Positions 1-10,337 of a DNA stretch of 64,000 nt are shown here, one piece after another. The DNA comes from Polytrichum commune (taxonomy: Eukaryota; Streptophyta; Polytrichopsida; Polytrichales; Polytrichaceae). The DNA lies in NCBI GenBank assembly GCA_950295325.1, contig OX485808.1, forward strand, positions 9,488,501 to 9,552,500. The letters run 5' to 3'. Within the stretch, counting starts at the first letter, position 1. Each line of letters begins with the position of its first letter. Under the pieces are notes generated by a model. The model saw only the letters and a program-made list of their open reading frames with translations. It made no database searches and was not told the DNA's origin. The position numbers and the translations under genes are program-made.

Positions 1-987
1 TTGAGAATTGGTGTGCCGACTACGAGTATAGTCGATGAGGGCATCGACTCCGTTTGGTGGGGGTGAGTGTCGCGCACCTCTCCATGAGGAGTGCCCGAAA
101 CACCATGGGCACAAGGGGGACCCCGGAGTGACACCCGGGACTTGTGGCGCCGTTGGTGAGAAGGCCCAAGTGATCCTAGTGTGGGTGAGGGCCCCGGGCG
201 TTGGGAACGCCTCCCACCCACGGAGACTAGGAGGCAGAAGGGTTAGGCATGAGCTATGCGTAGCTCATGGCGTGGTGATTCTAGAATGCTCAAGATCACC
301 TCAATCGGAGGTGTGAGCTAGGAGTTATGGCCATTTGAGTGGGGCGCTGTCCCGGGACAGCGCCCTGGTACAGCAGTGCCTGGGAGTGATTCCCGGGACT
401 GCCAAGGTTCAAACAGGCATAACTTCCTCAAGACTTGCCCGAATGGGGCAAGTGACCAGTCCATCGGCATCTACGTGAAGTGTAGATGAAGATGGAGTGG
501 TTGGTTGTTATGATCAGACATCATACAAGGAAGTTATGATGGTCTGAAGCTGCTGGGGGGGTTCTAGGCGCAGCAGCTAAAGGAAAATGTCCACTTGGCC
601 CCAACTCTTGGTAGAGAGACAAGAGGTTGGTTGACGGTGGGGTAGGGGCCCCGCGTAGAGTCCTAGAGGCTTATATGGGTGAGGTGGTGTGGCCTCACCC
701 ACCCGAGGCCGAACGGCTCGGCCTCCATGGGCTTTGGCCCATTGTGAGGCCATAGTTGCCTAGTATGGTTCGGGTTGTTGTAGTGTTGCTCCGGCAACGC
801 GATGATCAACATGGGATTGGACTTCCATGGACGGAAGTCCACATCTAGGAATGGGTTACCGATTAAGGGGTGAGTCCCGAAAGCAAAGTAGGAGGGTTGG
901 TTCCCTCCTATGAACTATAAGGTCCGGGGTAGGAGGAGCTAACCATTAGCATGGCGGAATGCGAATGGTTAGCGCTCGTAACCTTTG
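1..987. repeat. Palindrome-rich non-coding DNA at the left edge
   Basis: I see no gene here; the 93-codon frame at 35-316 has no recognisable feature. The stretch holds many short inverted repeats. One is a perfect 24-bp palindrome at 342-365 (11-bp arms GGGCGCTGTCC around CG). Another pairs CATAACTTCC (about 420) with GGAAGTTATG (about 530). A third is GCTAACCATT...AATGGTTAGC near 930-972. The block 416-548 resembles the module 'CATAACTTCCTCAA...TTATGATGGTCTGAAG' that recurs in the satellite field at 37-40.6 kb. This is probably part of another palindrome-bearing element like element 3. It abuts the broken 3' end of MULE-A, so an insertion or rearrangement boundary lies near 988. Confidence 0.5.
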
Positions 988-3657
988 CTAGAATTGAAAA
1001 TTGGCAAGATTGTCAAGGGGGGCTAGCAAGGGTGGCGACAGGTTTGTCCCAGTGAGGACAGGCCAGACGTCCGGGACATCCGGACGGTGCTGCACCCACT
1101 TCCTCCTGGTGCCTTTGACACATCTTTCAATGTCGTCGTTGCAGAAGAAGAATTGTGTCAAGAATTCCTTGTTCTTCTTGTAGTCGCGCATGTAGCCGGT
1201 GTACGTAGGAGCTGGAGTACTTTTACCATGCCGAACGATCTTCTGGGTGCACTTGGTCTTTGTGCGAGCTTGCATGGCGAAGCAGGCCTTGGCGGAAGTC
1301 TTGGGCAGTCTAGAAATGTGCCACTTGGAGACATCGCAGTGGGTCTCCTGAATGTTATTGACGTGGGTGACCCGTTGTGGAATCGATTTCTCGGGTGATT
1401 GTGCTAGGGGCAGGTCTGATGGTGTGGAGGAATCAGTACGTGCCTTGGTTGACCTAGTGCTCACTCGTGGATGAGAGAAGCTAACCTTGTCGGGTCTATG
1501 TGAATCATGATCAGAACCAGGGGGCATATCAAGTTTGCGCTTGGTGGTGCCAAAGACCTCCTCTCCTTCGAGTTGGGGTTTGCGGGTGCACCAATGCTCT
1601 GCTCCAGGCATGTGCTCGAGTGCTGCAACAATTCTCTTGGCGTCACCGGATCGTTGTGCAGCACGAGGGCAGAGTTCTTCCTTTCATGGGCCAGTACCAG
1701 AGCGATCACCCTTCAAGTAGGCGTAGTAGTTCGTACATTGCATGAACGCCCTCACAAAATCATCGACGGTCGCAACATATAGATCAGAGCCACAGTTTCT
1801 AGACTGCTGAAGCCATTTGTTATGGACTGTCTCGGAGAGGTTGCAAGATGGCATCTCTGCCAACTCAGAATCTGTGAAATTCTGAGAGAAATCAAGAAAA
1901 TGTAGTGAGAACGCTTTGTACAAAAACAGGCTAAAATCCTAAATTGACACCCACAAACAAAAAAACCCACAAAAACAAAACAAAATCCAAAAAAAATTCA
2001 GACCAAAAAGCGAAACACACACTGTGGGTGGGTACTCACTAGTTGCATGAAACCACCCCATTGACGGTAACGAAAGTGCCAGAATGCAAGCCATGTATCA
2101 AGGTCCTTGATTCCTTCCTCGGATGCAGCTCCAGAGGATAGCCACCAAGCCCGGATGGCAAGATAACGGGATTCGGACTGCTCGGGAGTCTTGGCATCCT
2201 TGTACTGCTTGCATAACAACTTGTGTTGCTGTTGGAGGTCGGGCTTGATATGGGTGGCGGTGTGGCGCTCCATAGACACTGTCCAATGCAATAGACATGT
2301 CCTCTCCCGAGACTCCATAGGAACCTTGGGATCACCGTTGCCATAGATAATCCTAACTGCATTCCAATTGGCTTATGCACTGTCCGCCATGAACCCTTTG
2401 AAGTTAACTTTAGCAATGCCATGTTTGAGCATAACTTCATTGAGCCCATGCCATAGAAGGCTGTGCGCCGTGACATCCTCAGACTGCATATCACAAACTG
2501 CAATAGTCATAACCCGGCAGTAGGCCGAGTCATAGACATGGCAAGCCATGGTCGTCCACCCCTTGACACGCTTGACATGGTCAAACATGACCCAAGCATC
2601 CTGCAAATCACCGTGTGGTTGCATTCTCCTGACAAGGTCCACTCCAGACCCAGGGCCCACCTCGGACATCTTGAAGACGTAGACTTTCTCCAACAGCTTT
2701 CCTTGGCCTGGGAATTTATTTTCTTGCACATAGGGCCAACTGCTATGACCTCTAAGTCCGGTGATGCTGTCAATGATCCCCCCTCGCCCAATGCGCTTGA
2801 AGGAAGTGACAGTGTTTCGAATACTCGGGGTGCTGAGGTGTTGGTACCTGTCCATGACAAACTTCATGGACTCGAGGTCCATAACTTTATTGGGATCAGA
2901 TCCCGTGCGTAGAAGATACTTGGCCAGGAACTCTTTACTTGCAGCCAATGCAATGGCAGAGTTGGTGGCGGTGGGAGTCCGCTCAACCTCTCTACCAATG
3001 AGATCATGAATTTCGACCTTAGACTCTCTACAGACACCTTGCGAAACGGGGTGATGGTGATGACCCATATGGATGCATGCACGAGTCATGTCACCTCTGC
3101 CAAGAACATAGTACATCTTAGCCTGGCAAGTATCAAGACAATAGGGTGGTGTCTTACAGACCTTACAAACGAGAGATGACCCAGCTGGGGGATCAGCATC
3201 TGCGGTGAAGGGTGAGGGGGTACAGCCTTCCCATTCGGTCTCGTTGACGTCAGTGGCTCGATTGGGGCGGTTGAGATAATCACATCCCTCGTTATGACAG
3301 CAGAGATGGCCAACACAAGATGAAAACCGGAAGGTCAAGCCGAGATCATTAGTAATGTTAGAGGTCTTTGTCCTACACCAAGCATGACCGTCGAAACGCT
3401 TGTCCATTCCGAACATGAGTCTAGCATGGGAATGGGGAGCATCAGCTCCGAGAGGAGGAAACTCAAAGATGACGTCGCTGTCAAAAACAGAGGGGAGGAA
3501 GTCAACCTTCTCATGCCTAACGGATTCATAATCAATACTCTTGAGGATGTTCTTGGACCCTGGTCGGGTTGCAAGCAACTTCAATTGCTGGACAACACTG
3601 GGACGATCTATGGAGACACCTGGGTGAACTGGGGGTCTCGAAGTAGGTGGTTGATTC

Positions 3658-3849
3658 TATTGGAAGGTAGTGTTAGGTTGCATCGGTGACATTGTCCCAT
3701 ATGGGTTGTCAAGGCTGGTCCTAACCTACACATATAAATAAAGGCATAAGGGGAGGAGCTAATCACTCTCTCCATTGTATGCAATCCTTGTGTATTGTGT
3801 TCTACCATTCTACGCTGATCTCTTTGCTTTCTCCTCTCATTTCCCAATA
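3658..3849 (+). repeat. Copia 5' LTR
   Basis: A 192-bp LTR that starts TATTGG and ends CCAATA, so its ends are a 6-bp inverted repeat rather than the usual TG...CA. A TATA-like stretch (CATATAAATAAAG, about 3729-3741) is present here but reads CATACAAATAAAG in the 3' LTR. The boundaries are fixed by the match to the 3' copy and by the GATTC duplication. Confidence 0.95.
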
Positions 3850-3863
3850 GGTTATGGGCCCAC
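3850..3863 (+). other. Primer binding site for an initiator tRNA-Met fragment
   Basis: Directly after the LTR lies GGTTATGGGCCCAC. From memory of plant initiator tRNA-Met, this is complementary to the anticodon arm (GTGGGCCCATAACC), not to the tRNA 3' end. Such half-tRNA priming is known for Drosophila copia and yeast Ty5. The match of 14 bases right at the LTR edge is hard to explain by chance. Confidence 0.75.
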
Positions 3864-4101
3864 TTTGCTTTAGAGCTTAGAGATCAACTTAGGAGGAGGT
3901 AGGAGAGAGCCGGATCTGATCGGAGGCGATTTGGAGGTGTTTCAAGCTTTTGGTGGAGTTTTGGAGTTTTGGAGCACTTTTGGAGCGCCTTGGAGCATTC
4001 TTGGACACTTGGACCAGCGTGGAGGACACCTTAGGTTGAGGTTCATTGTATCTTGAGTGTTTATGTGAGATCGATTCGCATTTTGAGGGTTTGAGGTGAT
4101 T

Positions 4102-5025
4102 AGAGTTCCAAAAGGCTTAGGTGTGGCTTTTTGATGGTTATGTAGTTATTAAGCTTAGTTTTGGAGTGGAAAGGTGCTGACTTGAGAGATCCATCCATTC
4201 TATGCTTACTTTGAGGTGTTTTGAGTTCCAAAAAGCTTAGTTGTGGCTTTTTGATGGTTATATAGTTATTAAGCTTAGTTTTGGAGTGGAAAGGTGCTAA
4301 CTTGAGAGATCCATCCATTCAAAACTAACTTTGAGGTGTTTTGAGTTCCAAAAAACTTAGTTGTGGCTTTTTGATGGTTATGTAGTTATTAAGCTTAGTT
4401 TTGGAGTGGAAAGGTGCTGACTTGAGAGATCCATCCATTCTATGCTTACTTTGAGGTGTTTTGAGTTCCAAAAGGCTTAGGTGTGGCTTTTTGATGGTTA
4501 TGTAGTTATTAAGCTTAGTTTTGGAGTGGAAAGGTGCTGACTTGAGAGATCCATCCATTCTATGCTTACTTTGAGGTGTTTTGAGTTCCAAAAGGCTTAG
4601 GTGTGGCTTTTTGATGGTTATGTAGTTATTAAGCTTAGTTTTGGAGTGGAAAGGTGCTGACTTGAGAGATCCATCCATTCTATGCTTACTTTGAGGTGTT
4701 TTGAGTTCCAAAAGGCTTAGGTGTGGCTTTTTGATGGTTATGTAGTTATTAAGCTTAGTTTTGGAGTGGAAAGGTGCTGACTTGAGAGATCCATCCATTC
4801 TATGCTTACTTTGAGGTGTTTTGAGTTCCAAAAGGCTTAGTTTTGGCTTTTTGATGGTTATGTAGTTATTAAGCTTAGATTTGGAGTGGAAAGGTGCTGA
4901 CTTGAGAGATCCATCCATTCTATGCTTACTTTGAGGTGTTTTGAGTTCCAAAAGGCTTAGTTGTGGCTTTTTTGATGGTTATATAGTTATTTGGCTTAGT
5001 TTTGGAGTGGAAAGGTGCTGACTTG
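4102..5025 (+). repeat. Eight 120-bp tandem repeats in the copia leader
   Basis: Unit starts (GAGTTCCAAAA) recur at exactly 120-bp steps: 4102, 4222, 4342, 4462, 4582, 4702, 4822 and 4942. The last unit is diverged. The array fills the untranslated leader between the primer site and gag. Because 120 is divisible by 3, the minus strand shows long open frames with a repeating 40-residue unit; these are artefacts of periodicity. Copies are nearly identical, which suggests recent expansion by unequal exchange or template slippage during reverse transcription. Confidence 0.93.
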
Positions 5026-5141
5026 AATGTGTGAGAACCTTGAATTAATTCCAAAGTTTAAAATCATTTTCTAAACTTCCTTGAGGGTTTCTAAGCCCTT
5101 GTACTACATTGAGTGAGTGGGAGCTTGCATTCGGTTTGAAA

Positions 5142-8100
5142 ATGGCTTCTAGGGAAAACGATGGACTTATATCGGTTGACAAGTTCGGTGGCGAGAACTT
5201 CAACCTCTATAAGTTCAAATTGGAGATGGCCATGTCCACCAAAGATCTTTGGGAGATCGTGGATGGTTCGGAGTTGCCACCACCTTCTACGGCGAGCGAC
5301 GAAGTCAAGAAGACGTACGAGCGACGATGCAAGAAAGCCTTCGTCATCATTGCCATGAGTTTGGTGGACAAGGAGTTGGCGCACATCAAAGGATGCAAGG
5401 GACCCGCGGAAGCGTGGAAAACCTTGTGCAACATCCACGAAACCAAAAGCTTGTCCAACATCTTGTTCATAAGGCGCAAGTTCTTCACCATCAAGATGGA
5501 CGAGGGCGACGACATCCTCACGCACATCAACAAGGTAAAATCTCTTGCGGACCAACTCACGTGCTTGGAGGTGCCTATGAAGGACGAGGACGTGGTCATG
5601 ACCTTGCTCGATAGCCTACCACCCTCGTTCGAGCATTTGATCACCGCATTGGAGACGCGCCCCATTTCGGAGCTCAAGTTGGACTTCATCACCGCACGTC
5701 TCATGCACGAGGTGTCCAAGAGGAAGGAGAAGGAGCCTCAAGGCGACGATGCGGCCATGTTGTCCCGCCAACATCGAGCGTTCGACAACAACGAGAGGTG
5801 CGGCGACGGCCCGAGGTGCTACAATTGTGGTAAGTTGGGCCACATTGCTCGTAATTGTCGAATGAAACGCAAGGTGAACGCAAACATGGCAAGGGCGAGT
5901 GATGATTTTGCATTTGTAGCGAGAGATGGGGCGTCTAAAAGCTCCGCCACTAGATGGATCGTGGATTCGGGGGCCTCGCAACACATGACACCACATAAGC
6001 ATTTTTTTGACACTTACGAACCCGTCACGGGTCGCAAAGTGTTTATGGGTGATAACGGCATGGTAGATGCCGTAGGCAAAGGCTCCATACTAGTGGAAAC
6101 ACGCGTGAAAGGCCGTGTGCGGAGCATTAGAATGCACGACGTGCTTCACGTGCCGAAAATGCATTCCAACTTGCTTTCGGTGAGCAAGCTCATTTCGAGG
6201 GGTTTGAAAGTGCATTTCAACTCGTTGGGATGCGTGGTGAGGGCGAGCAACGGCGAGATGTTGGGCGTGGCGTCGTTGGAGTCCAATTTGTACCAATTGG
6301 ACACCAACGTGTTGAATAGGGCCGAAACGAGTTCTTTGGCGCATTCCGAGGCCAACTCGCATCTTTTGGAGCTTTGGCACAAGAGGTTGGGGCATCTCAA
6401 CGCCAATAGCGTGAAAATGCTCCAAAGCATGGTGAGCGGGATGGACGTGGGAGCGGCGCAAGGCGACGTGCATTCCTTCGCATGCGAAGGATGTGTGGAG
6501 GGCAAACAAGCGAGGCGACCATTCCCCACGGACGGAGGCACCCGCGCCACCAAGATCTTGGAGCTCGTGCATTCCGACGTATGCGGGCCGATGAAAACGG
6601 CGTCCATTGGAGGCGCGAGGTATTTTCTCACCTTCATTGACGATTTCTTACGCAAGATTTGGGTGTACGTGCTCAAGTCCAAGAAGGAGGTGTTGGCAAG
6701 GTTCAAAGAATGGAAAACCTTGGTGGAGAGGCAATCGGAGCACGTAGTGAAGGTTCTTAGGTCGGATAACGGTGGGGAATACATCTCAAAGGCCTTCGAT
6801 GATTTCTTGAGCAAACATGGCATTGCACGGCAAACCTCCTCACCTTACACGCCGCAACAAAACGGCGTGGCGGAGCGAGCCAACCGGACCATTGTGGAGA
6901 TGGCATGGTCCATGATTCATGCCCAACGCCTCGGCCATGAATTTTGGGCGGAGGCGGTGTGCAATGCGGCGTACGTACGCAACCGGTGTCCAACCAAGGC
7001 GGTTGAAGGAATGACACCCGAGGAGGCGTGGAGCGGGAGGATGCCGCACGTGTCGCACATGCGGGTGTTCGGATGTGTGGCTTACGCGAAGGTGCCGGAT
7101 CAAAGGCGAACGAAGTTGGATGCGAAGGGCGTGAAGTGTTTGTTCCTCGGATATTGCGAAGGCACCAAGGCGTATCGGCTCATGTGCTTGGAGACGAAGA
7201 AAATCATCAAGAGTCCGGACGTGGTGTTTTTCGAAGACAAAACGCATTTGGAGGATTGTCCAAGTGGGAGAGTTGATGAAGTACCGACGGTGAAGGTGGA
7301 CATATCCCCCAAATCGGAAGTGGAGGAGTTGGAGGCGAGCGGCGACGTTTCGGAGCCGGACGAGGAGGAGCCGAACATTGAGGACGAGTCGGAGGCCGAA
7401 GTACCGGCCGCGAAATCCACTCGTAGCACGGAGGCATCGAAACTTAACGCCGGTAAGAAAACCGCAACCAAACCACCTCCACCACCGCAAGATGGCAATG
7501 AGACCATAGGCAATTCTAGGTATCCGGATAGGCCACGCAAACCCCTTGGGGAATGGTGGAAGAACCACATTCCGCAACCCGAAGACGATGAGCACGCAAA
7601 CATAGCAATGGTTGGGGAACCTAGAAACTTGAGAGAAGCATTTGAATCGAGTGATGCGAGCGAGTGGGAGTCGGCTATGCAAGAGGAGTACGAATCTCTC
7701 ATAGCCAACGCCACGTGGGAGTTGGTTCCATTGCCGAAGGGCCGCAAGGCCGTGAAATGCAAGTGGGTGTTTCGCACGAAGAAGGATGCCAACGGTATGG
7801 TAGTTCGGTTTAAAGCGAGGTTGGTGGCCAAGGGGTGCTCGCAAGTGGAAGGTGTGGATTTCGGCGAGACATTCGCACCCGTGGCCAAATTCAACACTAT
7901 TAGGGTCATCCTCGCAATGGCGGCGGCCATGGGCTTGGAGATACATCAAATGGACGTCAAGACCGCATTCTTGAACGGCGAATTGCACGTGGTCATCTAC
8001 ATGGAGCAACCGGAGGGGTTTGTGCAAAAAGGCCGAGAGCACCTCGTATGCAAGTTGGGGAAATCGCTCTACGGATTAAAGCAATCCGGACGAGCGTGGT

Positions 8101-9008
8101 ACGAGTGCATTCACATATTCTTTGTGAACAAAGGCTTTACGAGGAGCCATGCGGACCACTCGTTGTACGTGTTACAAACTTGCCACTACATTGTGATTGT
8201 AATCATATATGTAGACGACCTCATCATCTTGGCAAGCAACGTGGACGTGATCAACGAGTTGAAATCTAGCCTCGAGAAGGAGTTCGAGATGAGCGACCTC
8301 GGCGAATTGCATTTCTTCCTCGGAGTCCATTTCGAGCGGAATAGGAAGACGCGCACCATCACCATGCATCAACGAAGCTACATCGAAACCATTTTGGAGC
8401 GATTCGGCATGAATGATTGCAAGCCCATCTCAACCCCGCTCGACATCAAGACCTCATTGGCGAAGCTTTCGGAGGAGGAATACGAGAAGCATTCACACGA
8501 AATGAAGGACATTCCGTACCAAAGGGCGGTCGAGTCGTTGATGTACGCAATGGTGGCCACAAGACCGGACACCGCATTCGCGATAAGCGTGGTAAGTCGG
8601 TTTATGTCGGAACCGGGTCCAATGCATTGGATGGCCGTGAAACGAATCATGCGGTACTTGAAAGACACCATTGATATGAGGTTGCGCATTGGAGGACAAC
8701 ACATAAACCTTAAAGGTTATTCGGATGCGGATTGGGCCGGCGATGTGGAAAACCGAAGGTCTACCTCCGGATACATTTTCTTCGTTGGAGACGGGGCCGT
8801 GACGTGGAATAGCAAACGACAACAAACGGTGGCTCAATCCACAATGGAGGCGGAGTACATGGCCATGAACCGATGCACGAGGGAGGCCATTTGGCTAAGG
8901 CAACTAATGGAGGATGTAGGTTGTGCACAAGAGGAGGCGACAACCATGATGTGCGATAACCAAGGTTCTATGGCATTAGCTAAGAACCCAACCAACCATG
9001 ATAGGTGA
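5142..9008 (+). CDS. gag-pol: Copia gag-pol polyprotein (premature stop in RNase H)
   Basis: The first good start is the ATG at 5142 (MASREND), giving 1288 residues. In order: a UBN2-type gag (about residues 15-190); a zinc knuckle CYNCGKLGHIARNC (about 226); protease WIVDSGASQHM (about 272); the GAG pre-integrase HHCC region (LWHKRLGHL, CEGCVEGKQ); an integrase core with HSDVCGP, RSDNGGEY and GVAERANR; reverse transcriptase from NATWELVPL with IYVDDLIIL; and RNase H (GYSDADWAGD, STMEAEYMA). The TGA at 9006-9008 falls just before the conserved KHIDxxxHFIRE segment. That segment continues in the same frame to 9206, so the last 66 codons are cut off. Gag and pol are in one frame, as usual for copia. 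Confidence 0.95.
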   Translation: MASRENDGLISVDKFGGENFNLYKFKLEMAMSTKDLWEIVDGSELPPPSTASDEVKKTYERRCKKAFVIIAMSLVDKELAHIKGCKGPAEAWKTLCNIHETKSLSNILFIRRKFFTIKMDEGDDILTHINKVKSLADQLTCLEVPMKDEDVVMTLLDSLPPSFEHLITALETRPISELKLDFITARLMHEVSKRKEKEPQGDDAAMLSRQHRAFDNNERCGDGPRCYNCGKLGHIARNCRMKRKVNANMARASDDFAFVARDGASKSSATRWIVDSGASQHMTPHKHFFDTYEPVTGRKVFMGDNGMVDAVGKGSILVETRVKGRVRSIRMHDVLHVPKMHSNLLSVSKLISRGLKVHFNSLGCVVRASNGEMLGVASLESNLYQLDTNVLNRAETSSLAHSEANSHLLELWHKRLGHLNANSVKMLQSMVSGMDVGAAQGDVHSFACEGCVEGKQARRPFPTDGGTRATKILELVHSDVCGPMKTASIGGARYFLTFIDDFLRKIWVYVLKSKKEVLARFKEWKTLVERQSEHVVKVLRSDNGGEYISKAFDDFLSKHGIARQTSSPYTPQQNGVAERANRTIVEMAWSMIHAQRLGHEFWAEAVCNAAYVRNRCPTKAVEGMTPEEAWSGRMPHVSHMRVFGCVAYAKVPDQRRTKLDAKGVKCLFLGYCEGTKAYRLMCLETKKIIKSPDVVFFEDKTHLEDCPSGRVDEVPTVKVDISPKSEVEELEASGDVSEPDEEEPNIEDESEAEVPAAKSTRSTEASKLNAGKKTATKPPPPPQDGNETIGNSRYPDRPRKPLGEWWKNHIPQPEDDEHANIAMVGEPRNLREAFESSDASEWESAMQEEYESLIANATWELVPLPKGRKAVKCKWVFRTKKDANGMVVRFKARLVAKGCSQVEGVDFGETFAPVAKFNTIRVILAMAAAMGLEIHQMDVKTAFLNGELHVVIYMEQPEGFVQKGREHLVCKLGKSLYGLKQSGRAWYECIHIFFVNKGFTRSHADHSLYVLQTCHYIVIVIIYVDDLIILASNVDVINELKSSLEKEFEMSDLGELHFFLGVHFERNRKTRTITMHQRSYIETILERFGMNDCKPISTPLDIKTSLAKLSEEEYEKHSHEMKDIPYQRAVESLMYAMVATRPDTAFAISVVSRFMSEPGPMHWMAVKRIMRYLKDTIDMRLRIGGQHINLKGYSDADWAGDVENRRSTSGYIFFVGDGAVTWNSKRQQTVAQSTMEAEYMAMNRCTREAIWLRQLMEDVGCAQEEATTMMCDNQGSMALAKNPTNHDR

Positions 9009-9206
9009 AAACATATAGATGTGCAACATCATTTTATTAGAGAGAAAATTGAAAACAATGTTGTAGAGCTAGAATATTGTCCAACGCAATATATGGTAGC
9101 GGATATTCTTACAAAGGCTTTAGCGAGGGATAGGCATGAGATGTTAAGTGAAATAATGGGGTTGGAGTACAATGCCACCTCGCAAAGTGGGAGTATTAGA
9201 AGGTAG
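9009..9206 (+). pseudogene. Cut-off 3' end of copia pol (RNase H tail)
   Basis: In frame with the polyprotein after its TGA, this stretch encodes KHIDVQHHFIRE, then the YMVADILTKAL segment typical of the end of copia RNase H. Its own stop at 9204-9206 lies inside the 3' LTR. It shows that the stop at 9006-9008 is a mutation and not the natural end. Confidence 0.85.
9182..9193 (+). other. Copia polypurine tract
   Basis: The purine-rich GCAAAGTGGGAG lies immediately before the 3' LTR, where the plus-strand primer tract belongs. Confidence 0.75.
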
Positions 9207-9385
9207 TGTTAGGTTGCATCGGTGACATTGTCCCATATGGGTTGTCAAGGCTGGTCCTAACCTACACATACAAATAAAGGCATAAGGGGAGGAGCTAATC
9301 ACTCTCTCCATTGTATGCAATCCTTGTGTATTGTGTTCTACCATTCTACGCTGATTTCTTTGCTTTCTTCTCTCATTTCCCAATA
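9194..9385 (+). repeat. Copia 3' LTR
   Basis: A 192-bp partner of the 5' LTR. It starts TATTAG (one change from TATTGG), ends CCAATA, and is followed by GATTC. Confidence 0.95.
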
Positions 9386-9872
9386 GATTCACAGTAGGTG
9401 AGTGTGGAATCCTGAGAGGATTGATGAAGGGCTGATCCTGCGATGGAGGTGGGGTAATGTCTGAGGCAGGTGGCACATCATCATCAGAGTCATCGCTGAG
9501 CAAGGTAACCTCTTGGATGCCGGGCTCCTTCTTGACCGTCGCCAGAAGAGGAGCCTGCGTGGTGGAGGTGAGGGACACGCCTGGTGTAAGCAACACAGTT
9601 GTGGTGGCCATCTCCGACTCGGTGACGCCTATGGCCTTGTACTTTGCAGGGAGCAAAAACCAAACCCTACCATCGTCAATGCGGAAGGACATCTGAAGGA
9701 CAGTGTGAATCAAGTCACCGTTGTCATCAAAGACCTCTTCCTCGACATGAATTGAGTCTGGGTGGAATCTAAATCTCAGACTAAGGAACGACTCCGCGAC
9801 TTTGGCTAGACCATCATCTCCTAGAGGGATCATAAGGGGGATGGAATGGTGCAGTGCTCGGATGGTGGCCAT

Positions 9873-10337
9873 TGTAGAAGGAATGTAAATGCGAGCACAC
9901 AGAAGGGAGTGGCCAAATGGGCAATGGACTTAAGCTGAGCAGAAACTGGGGCGGTGTATATAGTGATGTGGTTAGAAGGCATGGCAAAATGGAATCTATG
10001 AAAGACGGCGGAGACTTGGATTAGTAGTGGAATAATAAGCGGACTCATGATAGCAACATGATTAAGAACTGAAAATGCAATGCAGCAATTACTTAAGTTA
10101 GTCATGAACATATGCCAATCCAATGTAGATATATTAAGAACAAACATGAGGTTGAATGCCGAGTGCCGTAATTATAAATACACCAGAGACCACGTGAACC
10201 ATTTAGTGGATGTAAGGGACATTAAAATAGATATTGGCAAATAAGGTCATAAGAATGACGGCCGTCACGAATAATGTGGAGAGCATGATAGTAGCTATGC
10301 AATAATAAATTCTAACAAATAGAATGCAACAATGTGA
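9873..10337. other. AT-rich upstream region of MULE-A
   Basis: I see no gene. The stretch lies between the MULE-A start codon and the next minus-strand frame, and would hold the MULE-A promoter and leader. I saw no clear terminal inverted repeat. Confidence 0.4.

Larger units (their letters stand above)
3658..9385 (+). mobile_element. Ty1/copia LTR retrotransposon
   Basis: This is a complete copia-order element (gag, protease, integrase, RT, RNase H) of 5728 bp with two 192-bp LTRs and a 5-bp target duplication GATTC (3653-3657 and 9386-9390). The LTRs differ at about four positions, so the insertion is fairly young. It landed in a coding exon of MULE-A, on the opposite strand. Between the 5' LTR and gag lies a leader of about 1.3 kb dominated by a 120-bp tandem repeat. 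An in-frame stop near the end of pol makes this copy probably non-autonomous. Confidence 0.97.
988..9872 (-). pseudogene. MULE-like transposase gene, copy A (interrupted by copia)
   Basis: This is a Mutator-like transposase gene read right to left. The N-terminal part runs from 9872 to 9391 and resumes at 3652 after the copia insertion; removing the insertion and one TSD keeps the frame. It has a Cys/His zinc region (CVGHLCCHNEGC, then CIHMGHHHHPV). D1 lies in VYDSAY, D2 in GFMADSA (about 2385), the MULE CxxH motif in RTCLLHW (about 2300), and the E in CNLSETVHNKW after an intron at 1882-2039. It is dead for several reasons. There is an in-frame TAA at 2373-2375 where copy B has Gln, and a TGA at 1684-1686. 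The C-terminal SWIM finger is missing because the frame ends at 988 against palindromic DNA. A VKKEP/LLSDDSDDD stretch near 9510-9530 fits a SUMO site plus SUMO-interacting motif. It is about as similar to copy B as a sister family would be, so it is not a recent duplicate. Confidence 0.85.

Noticed and set aside
35..316. A 93-codon frame at the left edge
   Set aside because: It overlaps short inverted repeats, has no recognisable domain and no homologue in the window.
4100..4951. Minus-strand repeat proteins in the copia leader
   Set aside because: They are the 120-bp tandem repeat read backwards, with no start context or family features.
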